Shown: positions 43,170-52,875, numbered from the stretch's first letter. The stretch: DNA of 64,000 nucleotides from Burkholderia sp. Bp9143 (GCF_003853645.1 NZ_QTPO01000008.1:1-64000), one strand, 5' to 3'. Made by a program: numbers and translations. Notes: generated by a model from the sequence alone, not told the origin.

Positions 43170-43868
43170 ATGAATGCGAAATCCACCGTCGCCAGGCCGC
43201 GCGGGCGCCGCCCGTCGGTGGACGATTTCGACTTGCGCGACCACATGCTCGACGTCGCGATGCAGTTGTTCGCGGAGCGCGGCATCGCCGCGACGACGGT
43301 CGCGCAGATCGCCGCGGCCGCCGGCGTCACGTCGGCGATGGTCCACTACTACTTCACGAATCGCGAGCAACTGCTCGACGCGATCGTCGAGGAGCGGCTC
43401 GCGCAAGTCATCGCGTTCGTGTGGCGGCCGACCGCGCCGCACATCGAGAACGATCCGTTCGCGCTCGTCACTGAACTCGTCGACCGCTTCTTCGACGTCA
43501 CGCATCGCATGCCCTGGCTGCCGTCGATCTGGCTGCGCGAGATCGTCCATGAAGGCGGCCTGCTGCGCGAGCGGATGGCCAGGCGCATTCCGCTCGAGCA
43601 TGTCGGGCGTTTCGCCGAGCGCATCCGCGCCGCGCAGCAGGCCGGCACGCTGAACCCCGCGCTCGAGCCCGCATTCCTGTTCCATTCGATCATCGCGCTC
43701 GTGATGCTGCCGCTCGCCACCGCGAAGCTGTGGCAGAGCGTGCGCGGCCAGCCGCCGATCGATCGCGACGTGCTGCATCGCCACGTCCGCGCGCTGCTCG
43801 GCTCCGGCATGCAGCCGCCCGCCGTCGGGCCGGATGCCGATGCGCCGGCGCGACGGAGGCCGTCGTGA
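43170..43868 (+). CDS. TetR-family repressor (CecR/YbiH-like)
   Basis: 232 residues. The N-terminal helix-turn-helix reads VAMQLFAERGIAATTVAQIAAAAGVTSAMVHYYFTNREQ. The C-terminal domain binds the ligand and dimerises. A basic stretch, RPRGRRPS, precedes the DNA-binding domain. It is the first gene of an operon encoding a YbhG/YbhF/YbhS-like exporter, the same neighbourhood that CecR has in enterobacteria. Its stop overlaps the next start (GTGA). Confidence 0.9.
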   Translation: MNAKSTVARPRGRRPSVDDFDLRDHMLDVAMQLFAERGIAATTVAQIAAAAGVTSAMVHYYFTNREQLLDAIVEERLAQVIAFVWRPTAPHIENDPFALVTELVDRFFDVTHRMPWLPSIWLREIVHEGGLLRERMARRIPLEHVGRFAERIRAAQQAGTLNPALEPAFLFHSIIALVMLPLATAKLWQSVRGQPPIDRDVLHRHVRALLGSGMQPPAVGPDADAPARRRPS

Positions 43869-44827
43869 ACGCGGCCCGCCCGCTGCCGCTCGCGCTGGCC
43901 ACCGCCGCGCTGCTCGCCGGTTGCGGGCGGCACGCTGACGACGTCGCGACCTATCAGGGCTATGTCGAAGGCGAATTCGTGTACCTGTCGTCGTCGCAGG
44001 CGGGCACGCTGACGCAACTGTCGGTCGAACGCGGCCAGGCCGTCGCGGCCGGTACGTCGGTGTTCTCGCTCGAAGCCGTCAACGAAACGGCCGCGCTGCA
44101 ACAGGCGCAACATCAACTCGCGGCCGCCCGCGCGCAGCTCGCCGACCTGCAGACCGGCAAGCGCCCGCCGGAAGTCGCGGTCACGCGCGCACAGCTCGCG
44201 CAGGCCACGGCACAGGCCGCGCGGGCCGCCGCGCAACGCGCGCGTGACGAACGCCAGTACGCGGCCGGCGGCCTGTCGAAACAGCAGCTCGACGATTCGC
44301 GCACGTCCGCGCAGACCACCGCCGCGCAGGTGCGCGAGTTGCAGAACCAGGTCGACGTCGCGCGCCTGCCGGGCCGCGCGCAGCAGGTGGCCGCCCAGGC
44401 CGCGCAGATCGATGCCGCGCAGGCGGCCGTCACCGAAGCGCAATGGAAGCTCGACCAGAAGCGCGTCGCCGCGCCCGCCGCCGGGCGCGTGTACGACACG
44501 CTGTACCGCGTCGGCGAATGGGTGCAGGCCGGCAATCCGGTCGTGCAGATGCTGCCGCCGCAGAACCTGAAGGTGCGCTTCTTCGTGCCGGAGGCCGCCG
44601 TCGCATCGATCGCCCCCGGGCGCGCGGTCGCGATTCATTGCGACGGCTGCGCGGCCGACGTGCCGGCGCGCGTCACCTACGTGTCGCGCGAGGCCGAGTA
44701 CACGCCGCCCGTGATCTATAGCAACGAGAGCCGGACCAAGCTCGTGTTCATGGTCGAGGCGCGCCCAGCCGTCGCCGACGCGCCGAAGCTGCATCCGGGC
44801 CAGCCCATCGCGGTGAGGATGCGATGA
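43865..44827 (+). CDS. HlyD-family secretion adaptor (YbhG-like) with lipoprotein signal
   Basis: 320 residues. GTG start overlapping the TetR stop. The signal ALATAALLAGC looks like a lipobox, so it is probably lipid-anchored in the inner membrane. A lipoyl domain half (SSSQAGTLTQLSVERGQAVAAG), a long Gln/Ala coiled coil (about 85-200) and the return half (KRVAAPAAGRVYDTL) follow. It couples the ABC exporter to the outer-membrane factor of this operon. It overlaps the ATPase gene by four bases. Confidence 0.9.
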   Translation: MNAARPLPLALATAALLAGCGRHADDVATYQGYVEGEFVYLSSSQAGTLTQLSVERGQAVAAGTSVFSLEAVNETAALQQAQHQLAAARAQLADLQTGKRPPEVAVTRAQLAQATAQAARAAAQRARDERQYAAGGLSKQQLDDSRTSAQTTAAQVRELQNQVDVARLPGRAQQVAAQAAQIDAAQAAVTEAQWKLDQKRVAAPAAGRVYDTLYRVGEWVQAGNPVVQMLPPQNLKVRFFVPEAAVASIAPGRAVAIHCDGCAADVPARVTYVSREAEYTPPVIYSNESRTKLVFMVEARPAVADAPKLHPGQPIAVRMR

Positions 44828-45795
44828 ACGCGCCGCCCGCCCAGTATGCGATCGACGTCGACCGCCTGAACAAGCGCTTCGGCGACAAGCACGTCGTGAA
44901 GGACGTCTCGCTGCGCGTCGCGCGCGGGGAGATCTTCGGCTTTCTCGGGCCGAACGGCAGCGGCAAGACGACGTCGATCCGCATGATGTGCGGCCTGCTC
45001 ACCCCCGACTCGGGCAGCGGCACCTGCCTCGGCTACGACATCGTGCGCGATAGCGCGCAGATCAAGCGGCGCGTCGGCTACATGACGCAGCGCTTCTCGT
45101 ACTGGGAAGACCTGTCGATCCGCGAAAACCTCGATTTCGTCGCGCGCGTGTACGGGATGCGCGACCGCAAGGCGACCGTCGCGCGTGCGCTCGACGGGCT
45201 CGGTCTCGCGAGCCGCGCGGACCAGCTCACGGGCGCGCTGTCCGGCGGCTGGAAACAGCGCCTCGCGCTCGCCGCGTGCATGCTGCACGAGCCGGAGCTG
45301 CTACTGCTCGACGAACCGACCGCCGGCGTCGATCCGGCCGCGCGCCGCGACTTCTGGGAAGAACTGCACCGGCTGGCCGCGCAAGGGATTGCCGTGCTCG
45401 TCAGCACGCACTACATGGACGAAGCCGAACGCTGCCACAAGCTCGCGTACATCGCCTCCGGCGAACTGCTCGCGCAGGGCACGTCGGCGGAGATCGTCGC
45501 GTCGCAGCATCTGTCGACGCGCACGGTCACCGGCGGGCATCTTGCGGAACTGTCCGCGCGGCTGCGCACGATGCCGGGCGTCGACCAGACGGTCGTGTTC
45601 GGCTCGGTGCTGCACGTGAGCGGCCGCGATCGCGCGCGGCTCGACGCGACGCTCGCGCAGGTCGCGGCGCAGGCCGACGCGCAAAAGGACGGCCAGGCAC
45701 CGCTGCAGGTCGCGCCAATCGACACAGGGCTCGAGGACGTCTTCATCTATATGATGGGCCGCGCGTCCGGGCCGCCTGGCGGAGCGGCGACATGA
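44824..45795 (+). CDS. ABC exporter ATP-binding protein (YbhF/DrrA-like)
   Basis: 323 residues with one nucleotide-binding domain: Walker A GPNGSGKTTS (42-51), Q-loop MTQRFSYWED, signature LSGGWKQRLA, Walker B LLLLDEPTAG with catalytic Glu, and H-loop STHYMDEAERC. Only one ATPase domain is present, whereas E. coli YbhF has two. The C-terminal 100 residues form the regulatory extension common in DrrA-type exporters. It overlaps neighbours at both ends, so translation is coupled. Confidence 0.92.
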   Translation: MNAPPAQYAIDVDRLNKRFGDKHVVKDVSLRVARGEIFGFLGPNGSGKTTSIRMMCGLLTPDSGSGTCLGYDIVRDSAQIKRRVGYMTQRFSYWEDLSIRENLDFVARVYGMRDRKATVARALDGLGLASRADQLTGALSGGWKQRLALAACMLHEPELLLLDEPTAGVDPAARRDFWEELHRLAAQGIAVLVSTHYMDEAERCHKLAYIASGELLAQGTSAEIVASQHLSTRTVTGGHLAELSARLRTMPGVDQTVVFGSVLHVSGRDRARLDATLAQVAAQADAQKDGQAPLQVAPIDTGLEDVFIYMMGRASGPPGGAAT

Positions 45796-46946
45796 GCACA
45801 TGGACGGGCCTGCGCGAATCGTTCTCGGTCGCGCGCTGGTGGAGCATCGTGATGAAGGAATTCCTGCAGCTGCGCCGCGACCGCGTGACGTTCGCGATGA
45901 TCGTCGGCGTGCCGATCATCCAGCTCGCGCTGTTCGGCTTCGCGATCAACACCGATCCGAAGCATCTGCCGACCGCGGTGATCGTCGCCGACTCGAGCCC
46001 GTTCGCGCGCAGCTTCATCGCCGCGATGCGCAATTCCGCGTACTTCGACATCGTCGCGACGCTGCCCGACGAAGCGGCCGGCCGGCATGCGCTCGCACGC
46101 GGCGACGTGCAGTTCGTGCTGAGCGTGCCGGCCGAATTCTCGAAGCGGCTGCTGCGCGGCGAGCGCCCGTCGCTGCTCGTCGAAGCGGACGCGACCGATC
46201 CCGTCGCGACCGCGTCGGCGATCGGCGCGCTGCCGGGTCTCGTGAAGCCCGTCGCCGACAAGGACCTGACGGGCCCGCTCGCGCACCTGAACGGCCGCCC
46301 GGCCGCGTTCGACGTCGTGCTGCACCGCCTGTACAACCCTGAAGGCATCACGCAGTACAACGTCGTGCCGGGCCTGATGGGCGTGATCCTGACGATGACG
46401 ATGGTGATGATGACCGGCCTCGCGATCACGCGCGAACGCGAGCGCGGCACGATGGAGAACCTGCTGGCGACACCCGTGCGGCCGCTGGAAGTGATGACGG
46501 GCAAGATCGTCCCGTACGTGTTCATCGGGCTGATCCAGGTGTCGATCATCCTCGTGGCCGCGCGCTACGTGTTCCACGTGCCGTTCGTCGGCGGCATGTT
46601 CGCGATCTACCTGTCCGCGCTGCTGTTCATCGCCGCGAACCTGACGGTCGGCATCACGCTGTCGTCGCTCGCGCAGAACCAGCTGCAGTCGATGCAGCTC
46701 GCGGTGTTCTACTTCCTGCCGAACATCCTGCTGTCGGGCTTCATGTTTCCGTTCGCCGGGATGCCGAAGTGGGCGCAGTTCATTGGCAACCTGCTGCCGC
46801 TCACGTACTTCAACCGCCTCGTGCGCGGCATCCTGCTGAAAGGCAACAGCTGGGCCGACCTGTGGCCGTCCGTATGGCCGGTCGCGCTGTTCACGCTCGT
46901 CGTGATGGGCGTCGCGCTGCGCTTCTACCGGCGCACGCTCGACTAG
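45792..46946 (+). CDS. ABC-2 type exporter permease (YbhS/YbhR-like)
   Basis: 384 residues. TM1 near residues 35-55, a large extracytoplasmic loop (about 60-185), then five TM segments (VVPGLMGVILTMTMVMMTG through FTLVVMGVALRF). The ERERGTMENLLATPVRP motif before TM3 is typical. One permease gene is present where enterobacteria have two, so it should homodimerise. It exports drugs or other hydrophobic compounds, driven by the ATPase encoded just upstream. Confidence 0.92.
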   Translation: MSTWTGLRESFSVARWWSIVMKEFLQLRRDRVTFAMIVGVPIIQLALFGFAINTDPKHLPTAVIVADSSPFARSFIAAMRNSAYFDIVATLPDEAAGRHALARGDVQFVLSVPAEFSKRLLRGERPSLLVEADATDPVATASAIGALPGLVKPVADKDLTGPLAHLNGRPAAFDVVLHRLYNPEGITQYNVVPGLMGVILTMTMVMMTGLAITRERERGTMENLLATPVRPLEVMTGKIVPYVFIGLIQVSIILVAARYVFHVPFVGGMFAIYLSALLFIAANLTVGITLSSLAQNQLQSMQLAVFYFLPNILLSGFMFPFAGMPKWAQFIGNLLPLTYFNRLVRGILLKGNSWADLWPSVWPVALFTLVVMGVALRFYRRTLD

Positions 46947-46956
46947 GGGCCGCGCC

Positions 46957-48447
46957 ATGCAACCGGCTTCGCGTCGCGCCCCATACACCGCCCGCGGCAG
47001 CGCATGGGCAGCCGTCGTGCTGCTCGTCGCCGGATGCACGGTCGGGCCGGATTTCCACACGCCCGACGCGCCGGCCACGCAGCGCTATACGCGTGATGAA
47101 GCGCCCGCGGCAACGGCGGCGGCCGGCGGCCCGGCCGGCGACGCGCAGACGTTCGCGTCGTCCGCGCACACGCTGCAACGCTGGTGGACCCGGTTCGATT
47201 CGGAGCCGCTGAACCGGCTCGTCGATACCGCATGGCAAAACAGCCCGACGCTTGCCGAGGCCCGCGCGCGGCTCGACGAAGCGCGGCAGAACCATGCGGC
47301 CGAAGCCGGCGCGACGATGCTGCCGAGCGTCGACGCGAACCTGTCCGCCACACGCAAGAAGGTCGACATCGCCGCGTTCGGGCTGCCTGCCAACGTGCCG
47401 ACCCCCGGGCCGTTCACGCTGTACGACGCGTCGGTGAGCGTGTCGTACGCGCTCGACGTGTTCGGCGGCAACCGGCGCGCGCTCGAGGCGCTGCGCGCCC
47501 AGGTCGACTATCAGGCCTACACGCTCGATGCCGCGCGCCTGACGCTCGCGGGCAACGTCGTCGCGACCGCGATCCTGCGCGCATCGCTCGCGCGGCAGAT
47601 CGCGCTCACGCGGCAGCTCGTCGACGCGCAGGCGCGGCAGTTGCGCATCGTCGACGCGCGCTTCACGGCGGGCGGCATATCGCGGGCCGACGTGCATGCG
47701 CAGCGCACGCTGCTCGCGCAGACGCAGGCCTCGCTGCCGCCGCTCGCGGCCCGTTTCGCGCAGGCCGGCCACCGGCTCGCGATCCTGATGGGCGCGCCGC
47801 CGTCCGGCGCCGCGCTGCCCGACCTCGCGCTCGACGCGCTCGCGCTGCCGCGCACGCTGCCGGTCGCGCTGCCGTCGACGCTCGCGCGCGAACGGCCCGA
47901 TATCCGCGCGGCGGAGGCCGTGCTGCACCAGGCGAGCGCGAACGTCGGCGTGGCGACCGCGAACCTCTATCCGCGTTTTTCGATTTCAGCGGGGATCAGT
48001 TCGGAACGCACGCGCATCGCGGATATCGTGAGCGGGCTCAATGTATGGAACGCCGGCCTCGGCCTGACGCAGCCGCTCTTTCATGGCGGCGAGCTGCGCG
48101 CGAGGAAGCGCGCGGCCGAAGCTGCGTACGACGCGGCGTTTGCAAGCTATCGGGAAACCGTGCTGCTGGCGCTCCAGCAGGTCGCCGATGCGATGCGCGC
48201 GGTCGAACACGATGCGACGGAACTGGAAGCGCGAGACACGGCCGCACGGGAAGCGGCCGCGGGCAATGCGATTGCCGGCGACCGTTACGCGGCAGGCGGG
48301 ATCAGCACGTTCGCATTGCTCGACGCACAGCGGCAGGCACTGCAGACCGCGCTCGAGCGCACGCGCGCGCAGGCCGACCGGCTTGCCGATACGGCAGCGT
48401 TGTTCCAGGCGCTGGCGGGGACCTGGACGGACGATTCGCCCCGATGA
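46957..48447 (+). CDS. Outer-membrane efflux lipoprotein, NodT family (ABC operon)
   Basis: 496 residues. Lipobox LLVAGC (about 22-27), then CTVGPDFHTP and the two TolC-like repeats, with PTLAEARARLDEA and SSTLARERPDI-type landmarks. It starts 10 bases after the permease stop, so the ABC operon carries its own outer-membrane duct rather than borrowing TolC. It is clearly related to, but diverged from, the NodT protein at 23.3 kb. Confidence 0.92.
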   Translation: MQPASRRAPYTARGSAWAAVVLLVAGCTVGPDFHTPDAPATQRYTRDEAPAATAAAGGPAGDAQTFASSAHTLQRWWTRFDSEPLNRLVDTAWQNSPTLAEARARLDEARQNHAAEAGATMLPSVDANLSATRKKVDIAAFGLPANVPTPGPFTLYDASVSVSYALDVFGGNRRALEALRAQVDYQAYTLDAARLTLAGNVVATAILRASLARQIALTRQLVDAQARQLRIVDARFTAGGISRADVHAQRTLLAQTQASLPPLAARFAQAGHRLAILMGAPPSGAALPDLALDALALPRTLPVALPSTLARERPDIRAAEAVLHQASANVGVATANLYPRFSISAGISSERTRIADIVSGLNVWNAGLGLTQPLFHGGELRARKRAAEAAYDAAFASYRETVLLALQQVADAMRAVEHDATELEARDTAAREAAAGNAIAGDRYAAGGISTFALLDAQRQALQTALERTRAQADRLADTAALFQALAGTWTDDSPR

Positions 48448-48521
48448 CCGGCAGGATGGCGCGGGCACACGTCGGACGCTGCCTGACCGGCAGCGGTACC
48501 GGCGCGGCGCGCACCGACGAA

Positions 48522-48549
48522 AAAAAACCGGCCCGAAGGCCGGTTTTTT
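48522..48549. terminator. Bidirectional rho-independent terminator
   Basis: AACCGGCC-CGAA-GGCCGGTT with flanking A and T tracts on both sides. It lies between the convergent ABC efflux operon and the porin gene and should end both transcripts. Confidence 0.92.
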
Positions 48550-48590
48550 CATACCGCATGCCGTGAGCGGCGCTCGCGCGCCGCGCGACA

Positions 48591-49805
48591 TCAGAAGCGG
48601 TGGATCAGGCCGACGCCGGCAGCGATCTGGTTCTGCTTCGAACCTGCGCCCACGCCGTCGCCGATCGACGTCGTTGCTGCGATGACGGAGCTGCCGTTGA
48701 GCGTGTTGCCGCTCGCGTGCTGGTAAGCCTCAACCGCGTACAGGCCCGTGCGCTTCGACAGGCTGTAGTACTGCGACAGCGTGACCTGATGGTACTTGGC
48801 CGAGCTCGAGATGCCGTTCGATTCGGTCGCACGCGTGTACGCGTAGCCTGCCGCGAAGTCCCATTGTGCCGATGCCTTCCAGTGCAGCACGGCGCCCGCC
48901 GTGTTGAAGATCGCCGTGTTGCGGAACGACGAGCCCACGCCCGGGATGTACTGAACGTTCGAGTACGACGCCGAAATGTCCCACGACGGCGAGAACTGGT
49001 AACCGGCCGTCACGGCGACGCGCTGTTGCGCCTGTGCCGTCTTGTAGCCGTTGTTGATCGACGACACAGCCTGTTCCGCACCGTTGCCGCTCGTGTCGAG
49101 ACCGTTCTGCGCGGTCGAATTCGCGCCCCACACACCGCCGCCGAGCGTCGAGTTGTTGATGCGCTGGTAGCCGACTGCGATGCCTGCCGGGCCGTTCAGG
49201 TACTGGATCGCCGCGCTCCACGTCGAGCCGCGGTTCACGCTGCCAGCGACGCCGCCGAAGGAGTACGAACCGCCGACCGTGAAGCCGTAGAACTTCGGCG
49301 ACATGTAGACGAGCGAGTTGTTCGCGCGGTAGCTGGTATCCAGCGAGTCGATATCGCCCGGGTGCGCGCCGTAGTAGCCGGTCAGCCAGGTCGTCGGGCT
49401 ATACGGCGACAGCAGCGTGTAGTACGCGGTGTACTGGCGGCCGGCCGTCAGCGTACCGTACGTCGGGTTCGTCATACCGACCCACGCCTGACGCGTGAAG
49501 ATGCCGTTCGTCCATTGCGACGTGCCGTTGTTCGCGTTGAAGCCGGCTTCCAGCTGGAAAATCGCCTTCGTGCCGCCGCCGAGGTCTTCGCTGCCCTTCA
49601 GGCCGAAGCGGCTGCCTGCCCAAATGCCGGTAGCCATCTGCACCTTCGAGTGACCACCCGTGGTCGCGCCGGTTGCCGACGAGTTGTTCTGGTAGGCGAT
49701 AGCGTTATCGACGATACCGTACAGGGTCACGCTGCTCTGGGCGTGGGCTGCGGTAGCGGCTGCGAGACCCGCTGCCGTCATGGCGAAAGCGACGCGCTTT
49801 TTCAT
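48591..49805 (-). CDS. General porin (OmpC/OpcP-like, 16-stranded)
   Basis: 404 residues. Signal peptide MKKRVAFAMTAAGLAAATAAHA ends before QSSVTLYGIVD, the standard betaproteobacterial porin start. A loop 3 segment with EDLGGGTKAIFQLEAG and FTRQAWVGM, alternating aromatic strands throughout and the terminal GLIHRF with Phe mark an outer-membrane trimer. It is a passive channel for small hydrophilic solutes. The leader has a strong GGAG seven bases before the ATG. The 404-residue length is slightly above the usual 360-390, with longer extracellular loops. Confidence 0.95.
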   Translation of the reverse strand: MKKRVAFAMTAAGLAAATAAHAQSSVTLYGIVDNAIAYQNNSSATGATTGGHSKVQMATGIWAGSRFGLKGSEDLGGGTKAIFQLEAGFNANNGTSQWTNGIFTRQAWVGMTNPTYGTLTAGRQYTAYYTLLSPYSPTTWLTGYYGAHPGDIDSLDTSYRANNSLVYMSPKFYGFTVGGSYSFGGVAGSVNRGSTWSAAIQYLNGPAGIAVGYQRINNSTLGGGVWGANSTAQNGLDTSGNGAEQAVSSINNGYKTAQAQQRVAVTAGYQFSPSWDISASYSNVQYIPGVGSSFRNTAIFNTAGAVLHWKASAQWDFAAGYAYTRATESNGISSSAKYHQVTLSQYYSLSKRTGLYAVEAYQHASGNTLNGSSVIAATTSIGDGVGAGSKQNQIAAGVGLIHRF

Positions 49806-50309
49806 TGATTCTCCGTCCTCAAAGAATGATTTCTTTTCTGGTGTGGTTTTATGACTGACACATGTGCGAGTACATGCCGGGGCGATTCTGACGGATTACC
49901 AATCGTTTCCCAATATGCGCAGTCGGTCATCGTATGATCGACGCAACGCACGGGTTCACCAAACGGTTACATAACACCTTAAAACGCTTACGCAGCGGGC
50001 CTCTCCGGCATTTCCCAGTGAAAACCCTAGCTTTACATTTTTACTGGTGCATCGAAACCGACCGATGTCGTCAGACGCCTTCGGCAACTATGTTCTTACA
50101 AATGCGTAACCGTGGCCGATGCCGCGATTCACACCGCCGCGCAGGATCGCTGACATTCATGACACCCACGTTTCGGTAAGCGAAATCGTGAAAACGTTTC
50201 AGTCCATGTACGGGAGACAGGGCGGGAGCGGCCCGGCGAACGCGGGCCGAGGGGCGATGCCTGCGCCTGTCGCGCCGGCATCGTTCAGTGCGATTCAGTG
50301 CGCGGACGG
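49806..50309. other. Gene-free stretch upstream of the porin gene
   Basis: 504 bases. The part nearest the porin holds its leader, including an AAAGAA/TTCTTT inverted repeat (about 49826-49840) and the ribosome site. Bases 49930-50060 are unusually AT-rich for this window and may contain upstream activator sites for the porin promoter. The -35/-10 could not be fixed confidently. No gene is supported. Confidence 0.4.
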
Positions 50310-51359
50310 CTACACGATTCGCGCGTTCACCGCGTCGACGAGCGCGTTCATCCGCGCACGGATCGCCGCGTTCGAACCGACGAGCGCGAGCGACGACGCC
50401 ATGATCCGGTAGATCCGCTTGCGCGGCACCTTCGCCGGCCGCGCCGGATCGAGCCACGCATCGTGGCCGGCCAGCAGTTCGAGCGTTTCGAGGCCGATCA
50501 TGATCGGCCACAGGCACGCGAGCCGCAGACGCACGAAGCGGCGCGGAATCGCCAGCGTGTACCGGCACGCGTCGCGATACTGATCGAGCGCCACGCGCAG
50601 CAGGTCGACCAGCACGCCGCGCGCGCGCGCCGACGCGTCGGGCGACATCAGGTCGGCGACGCCCACGCGGTGCGCGGCCAGCACGTCGTCCGGCAGGTAG
50701 CAGCGGCCGATCCGCAGGTCCTTCGCGCAGTCGCGCAGGATGTTGGTCATCTGCAGCGCCTTGCCGAAACGGATGCCCTTCTCGCGCATGTCCGCAAGGT
50801 CCCAGCCGCGCGCGGCCCGCGTGTGCGCGCCGGTCATGTCGGTCCAGAACTCGCCGACGCAGCCGGCGACCAGATACGTGTAGCGATCGAGCATGTCGCG
50901 GTTCGGCAACGACGCGACCTGCCCCGACTGCTCGTCGGGGAACGTGCGCAGGTCGAATTCCATCCCCGACGTCAGCGTCGCGACGACCTTGCGGATCGAA
51001 GCGCGGTCCGCGTCCGGCTGCGCGCGCAGCAACGCGAGCATCGGCTCCATCGAGCCGAGTAGCACGTGCTCGTGCGAATCCGTCTGCATCCGCGTCACCT
51101 CCTCGAGCGAGCGCGACAGCACCGCGCCGTCGCCGAGCCGCTCGATCTCGTCGCGCAGGTCGGTCAGCAGCGCCGCGCGGCGATCGGGCGCGACGAGCGC
51201 CGTGTCGGCGATCGTGTCGGCCGCACGCGCGAGCAGGTAGGCCAGGCCGACCGGTTCGCGCATGCCATCGGGCAGCACGCGCAGCGTCAGGTAGAAGGAG
51301 CGGGAAACGTTCTTCAGCAGGTCGCCGAGCAGGTAGGCGGGATCGGTATGAGTCGTCAT
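50310..51359 (-). CDS. Squalene/phytoene synthase family protein
   Basis: 349 residues, all-helical trans-isoprenyl diphosphate synthase fold. Both Asp-rich metal motifs are intact: DTIAD (about 47-51) and DCAKD (in NILRDCAKD, about 209-213). Condensation of two farnesyl diphosphates to (pre)squalene, or two geranylgeranyl diphosphates to phytoene, is expected. The N-terminus SRSFYLTLRVLP and the length favour squalene synthase-like activity for hopanoids. No other isoprenoid gene (hpnE, shc, crtI) is in the window, so it acts with genes elsewhere. Start at 51359. Confidence 0.85.
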   Translation of the reverse strand: MTTHTDPAYLLGDLLKNVSRSFYLTLRVLPDGMREPVGLAYLLARAADTIADTALVAPDRRAALLTDLRDEIERLGDGAVLSRSLEEVTRMQTDSHEHVLLGSMEPMLALLRAQPDADRASIRKVVATLTSGMEFDLRTFPDEQSGQVASLPNRDMLDRYTYLVAGCVGEFWTDMTGAHTRAARGWDLADMREKGIRFGKALQMTNILRDCAKDLRIGRCYLPDDVLAAHRVGVADLMSPDASARARGVLVDLLRVALDQYRDACRYTLAIPRRFVRLRLACLWPIMIGLETLELLAGHDAWLDPARPAKVPRKRIYRIMASSLALVGSNAAIRARMNALVDAVNARIV

Positions 51360-51729
51360 GGGTCGGTGAAAATCGGCCGGCGCGGGCCCCGGACGCACAC
51401 GGGCGCCGGGCGCCCGCGCCGGCCGCGAGTCGCCGCATCGTCGTGCTCGGGCGGGCGTCGGCCCGGCGCGGCGATGCAAAAGTCCCGCAAGTTTAGTGCA
51501 TCCGGCGCGCCCGCTCCCGGCGACGGCGGAGCGCGCCGCGCGCACGGTTGCGCTTTCCGATCTTCCCGCGCGCCGGATGCAACGACAAAAAAGAAAGGCG
51601 AAAGTAATACATATGTAATTATCGGGTGCGACGATCGCGTCCCGTTCGATCCCCCTCGGCCCGGCACGACAGGCCGCGCCGCCGGAACGACCGCCCTTTC
51701 ACCGACTTCCGTTTCGAAGGTTCGCCGAC
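51360..51729. other. Divergent gene-free region with TACATATGTA palindrome
   Basis: 370 bases between the synthase and the phosphodiesterase genes. Bases 51589-51625 are AT-rich and contain TACATATGTA (51608-51617), probably at or near a promoter for the phosphodiesterase. No PhoB-type direct repeats were recognised. No gene seen. Confidence 0.4.
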
Positions 51730-52875
51730 ATGCTCTTCACGCGCCCGACCGCCCTGCGCTGCATCCCGTTCGCCTATGCCACCGCCCTCCTGCTTGCCGC
51801 CTGCGGCGGCGACGACGTCTCGGCGTCCGATCCCACGCAGCCGATCTCCGCGAAAGTCCAGGTGGTCGGCCATCGCGGCGCGAGCGCGCTGCGCCCCGAG
51901 CACACGCTCGCGTCGTACCGCAAGGCGATCGAGGACGGCGCGGACGTGATCGAGCCTGATCTCGTCGCGACCCGCGACGGCGTTCTCGTCGCGCGCCACG
52001 AGAACGAGATCTCCGGCACGACGAACGTGTCGACGCTGCCGCAGTTCGCGAGCCGCAAGGCGACGAGGACGATCGACGGCGCGCAGCTGACCGGCTGGTT
52101 TACCGAGGACTTCACGCTCGCCGAGCTGAAGACGCTGCGTGCCCGCGAGCGCATTCCGCAGGTCCGCCCGGCGAACACCGCGTACAACGACCAGTTCGAG
52201 ATTCCGACCTTCGACGAGATCGTCGCGCTCGCGAAACAGATGTCCGCGCAGACCGGCCGCACGATTCACCTGTATCCGGAAACCAAGCACCCGACGTACT
52301 TCCAGTCGATCGGCCTGCCGCTCGAGGACCGTCTCGTCGACGCGCTGCTGAAGGATCCGTACACGGCGCGCACGGCGACCGTCTACATCCAGTCGTTCGA
52401 GGTGGCGAACCTGAAGACGATCCGCAACCGGATCAAGTCGAGCCAGCCGAACTGGAAGCTCGTGCAGTTGATGGACGAAGCCGGCCAGCGTCCGTACGAC
52501 TTCGTGAAGGCGAACGACAAGCGCACCTATGGCGACCTGTCGACGCGCGACGGGATGCGCGAGATCGCGTCCTATGCGAACGGCGTCGGGCCGTACAAGA
52601 CATCGATCATCGCGGTGGGCGCGGACGGCACGCTGCAGCAGCCGACGCCCTACGTGCGCTACGCGCACGAGGCCGGCCTCGTCGTGCATCCGTACACGTT
52701 CCGGCCGGAGAACAACTTCCTGCCCGCGTCGCTGAAGGACGGCGGCACGCCGGCCGCGCGCAACACCGCGGGCTCGGTGCGCGAGATCCAGGCGTACCTG
52801 CGTGCGGGCATCGACGGCTTCTTCACCGACGATCCGGCCGTCGGCCGCACGGCCGTCGATACGTTCAAGCGCTGA
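51730..52875 (+). CDS. Glycerophosphodiester phosphodiesterase (GlpQ-like), lipoprotein
   Basis: 381 residues. A lipoprotein signal ends at LLLAAC (about 20-25). GDPD catalytic motifs are present: VVGHRGASALRPEHTLASY with HRG, VIEPDLVATRDGVLVARHE with the metal acids and second His, and FFTDDP near the end. It hydrolyses deacylated phospholipid headgroup esters such as glycerophosphocholine to glycerol-3-phosphate and an alcohol. The extended layout with a long insertion (about 95-150) matches periplasmic GlpQ rather than cytoplasmic UgpQ. It stands alone. Confidence 0.92.
   Translation: MLFTRPTALRCIPFAYATALLLAACGGDDVSASDPTQPISAKVQVVGHRGASALRPEHTLASYRKAIEDGADVIEPDLVATRDGVLVARHENEISGTTNVSTLPQFASRKATRTIDGAQLTGWFTEDFTLAELKTLRARERIPQVRPANTAYNDQFEIPTFDEIVALAKQMSAQTGRTIHLYPETKHPTYFQSIGLPLEDRLVDALLKDPYTARTATVYIQSFEVANLKTIRNRIKSSQPNWKLVQLMDEAGQRPYDFVKANDKRTYGDLSTRDGMREIASYANGVGPYKTSIIAVGADGTLQQPTPYVRYAHEAGLVVHPYTFRPENNFLPASLKDGGTPAARNTAGSVREIQAYLRAGIDGFFTDDPAVGRTAVDTFKR

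Noticed and set aside
49934-50179. An 81-codon ORF in the region upstream of the porin gene
   Set aside because: No ribosome site, unusual Cys/Arg/Thr-rich composition, and it overlaps the probable regulatory region.
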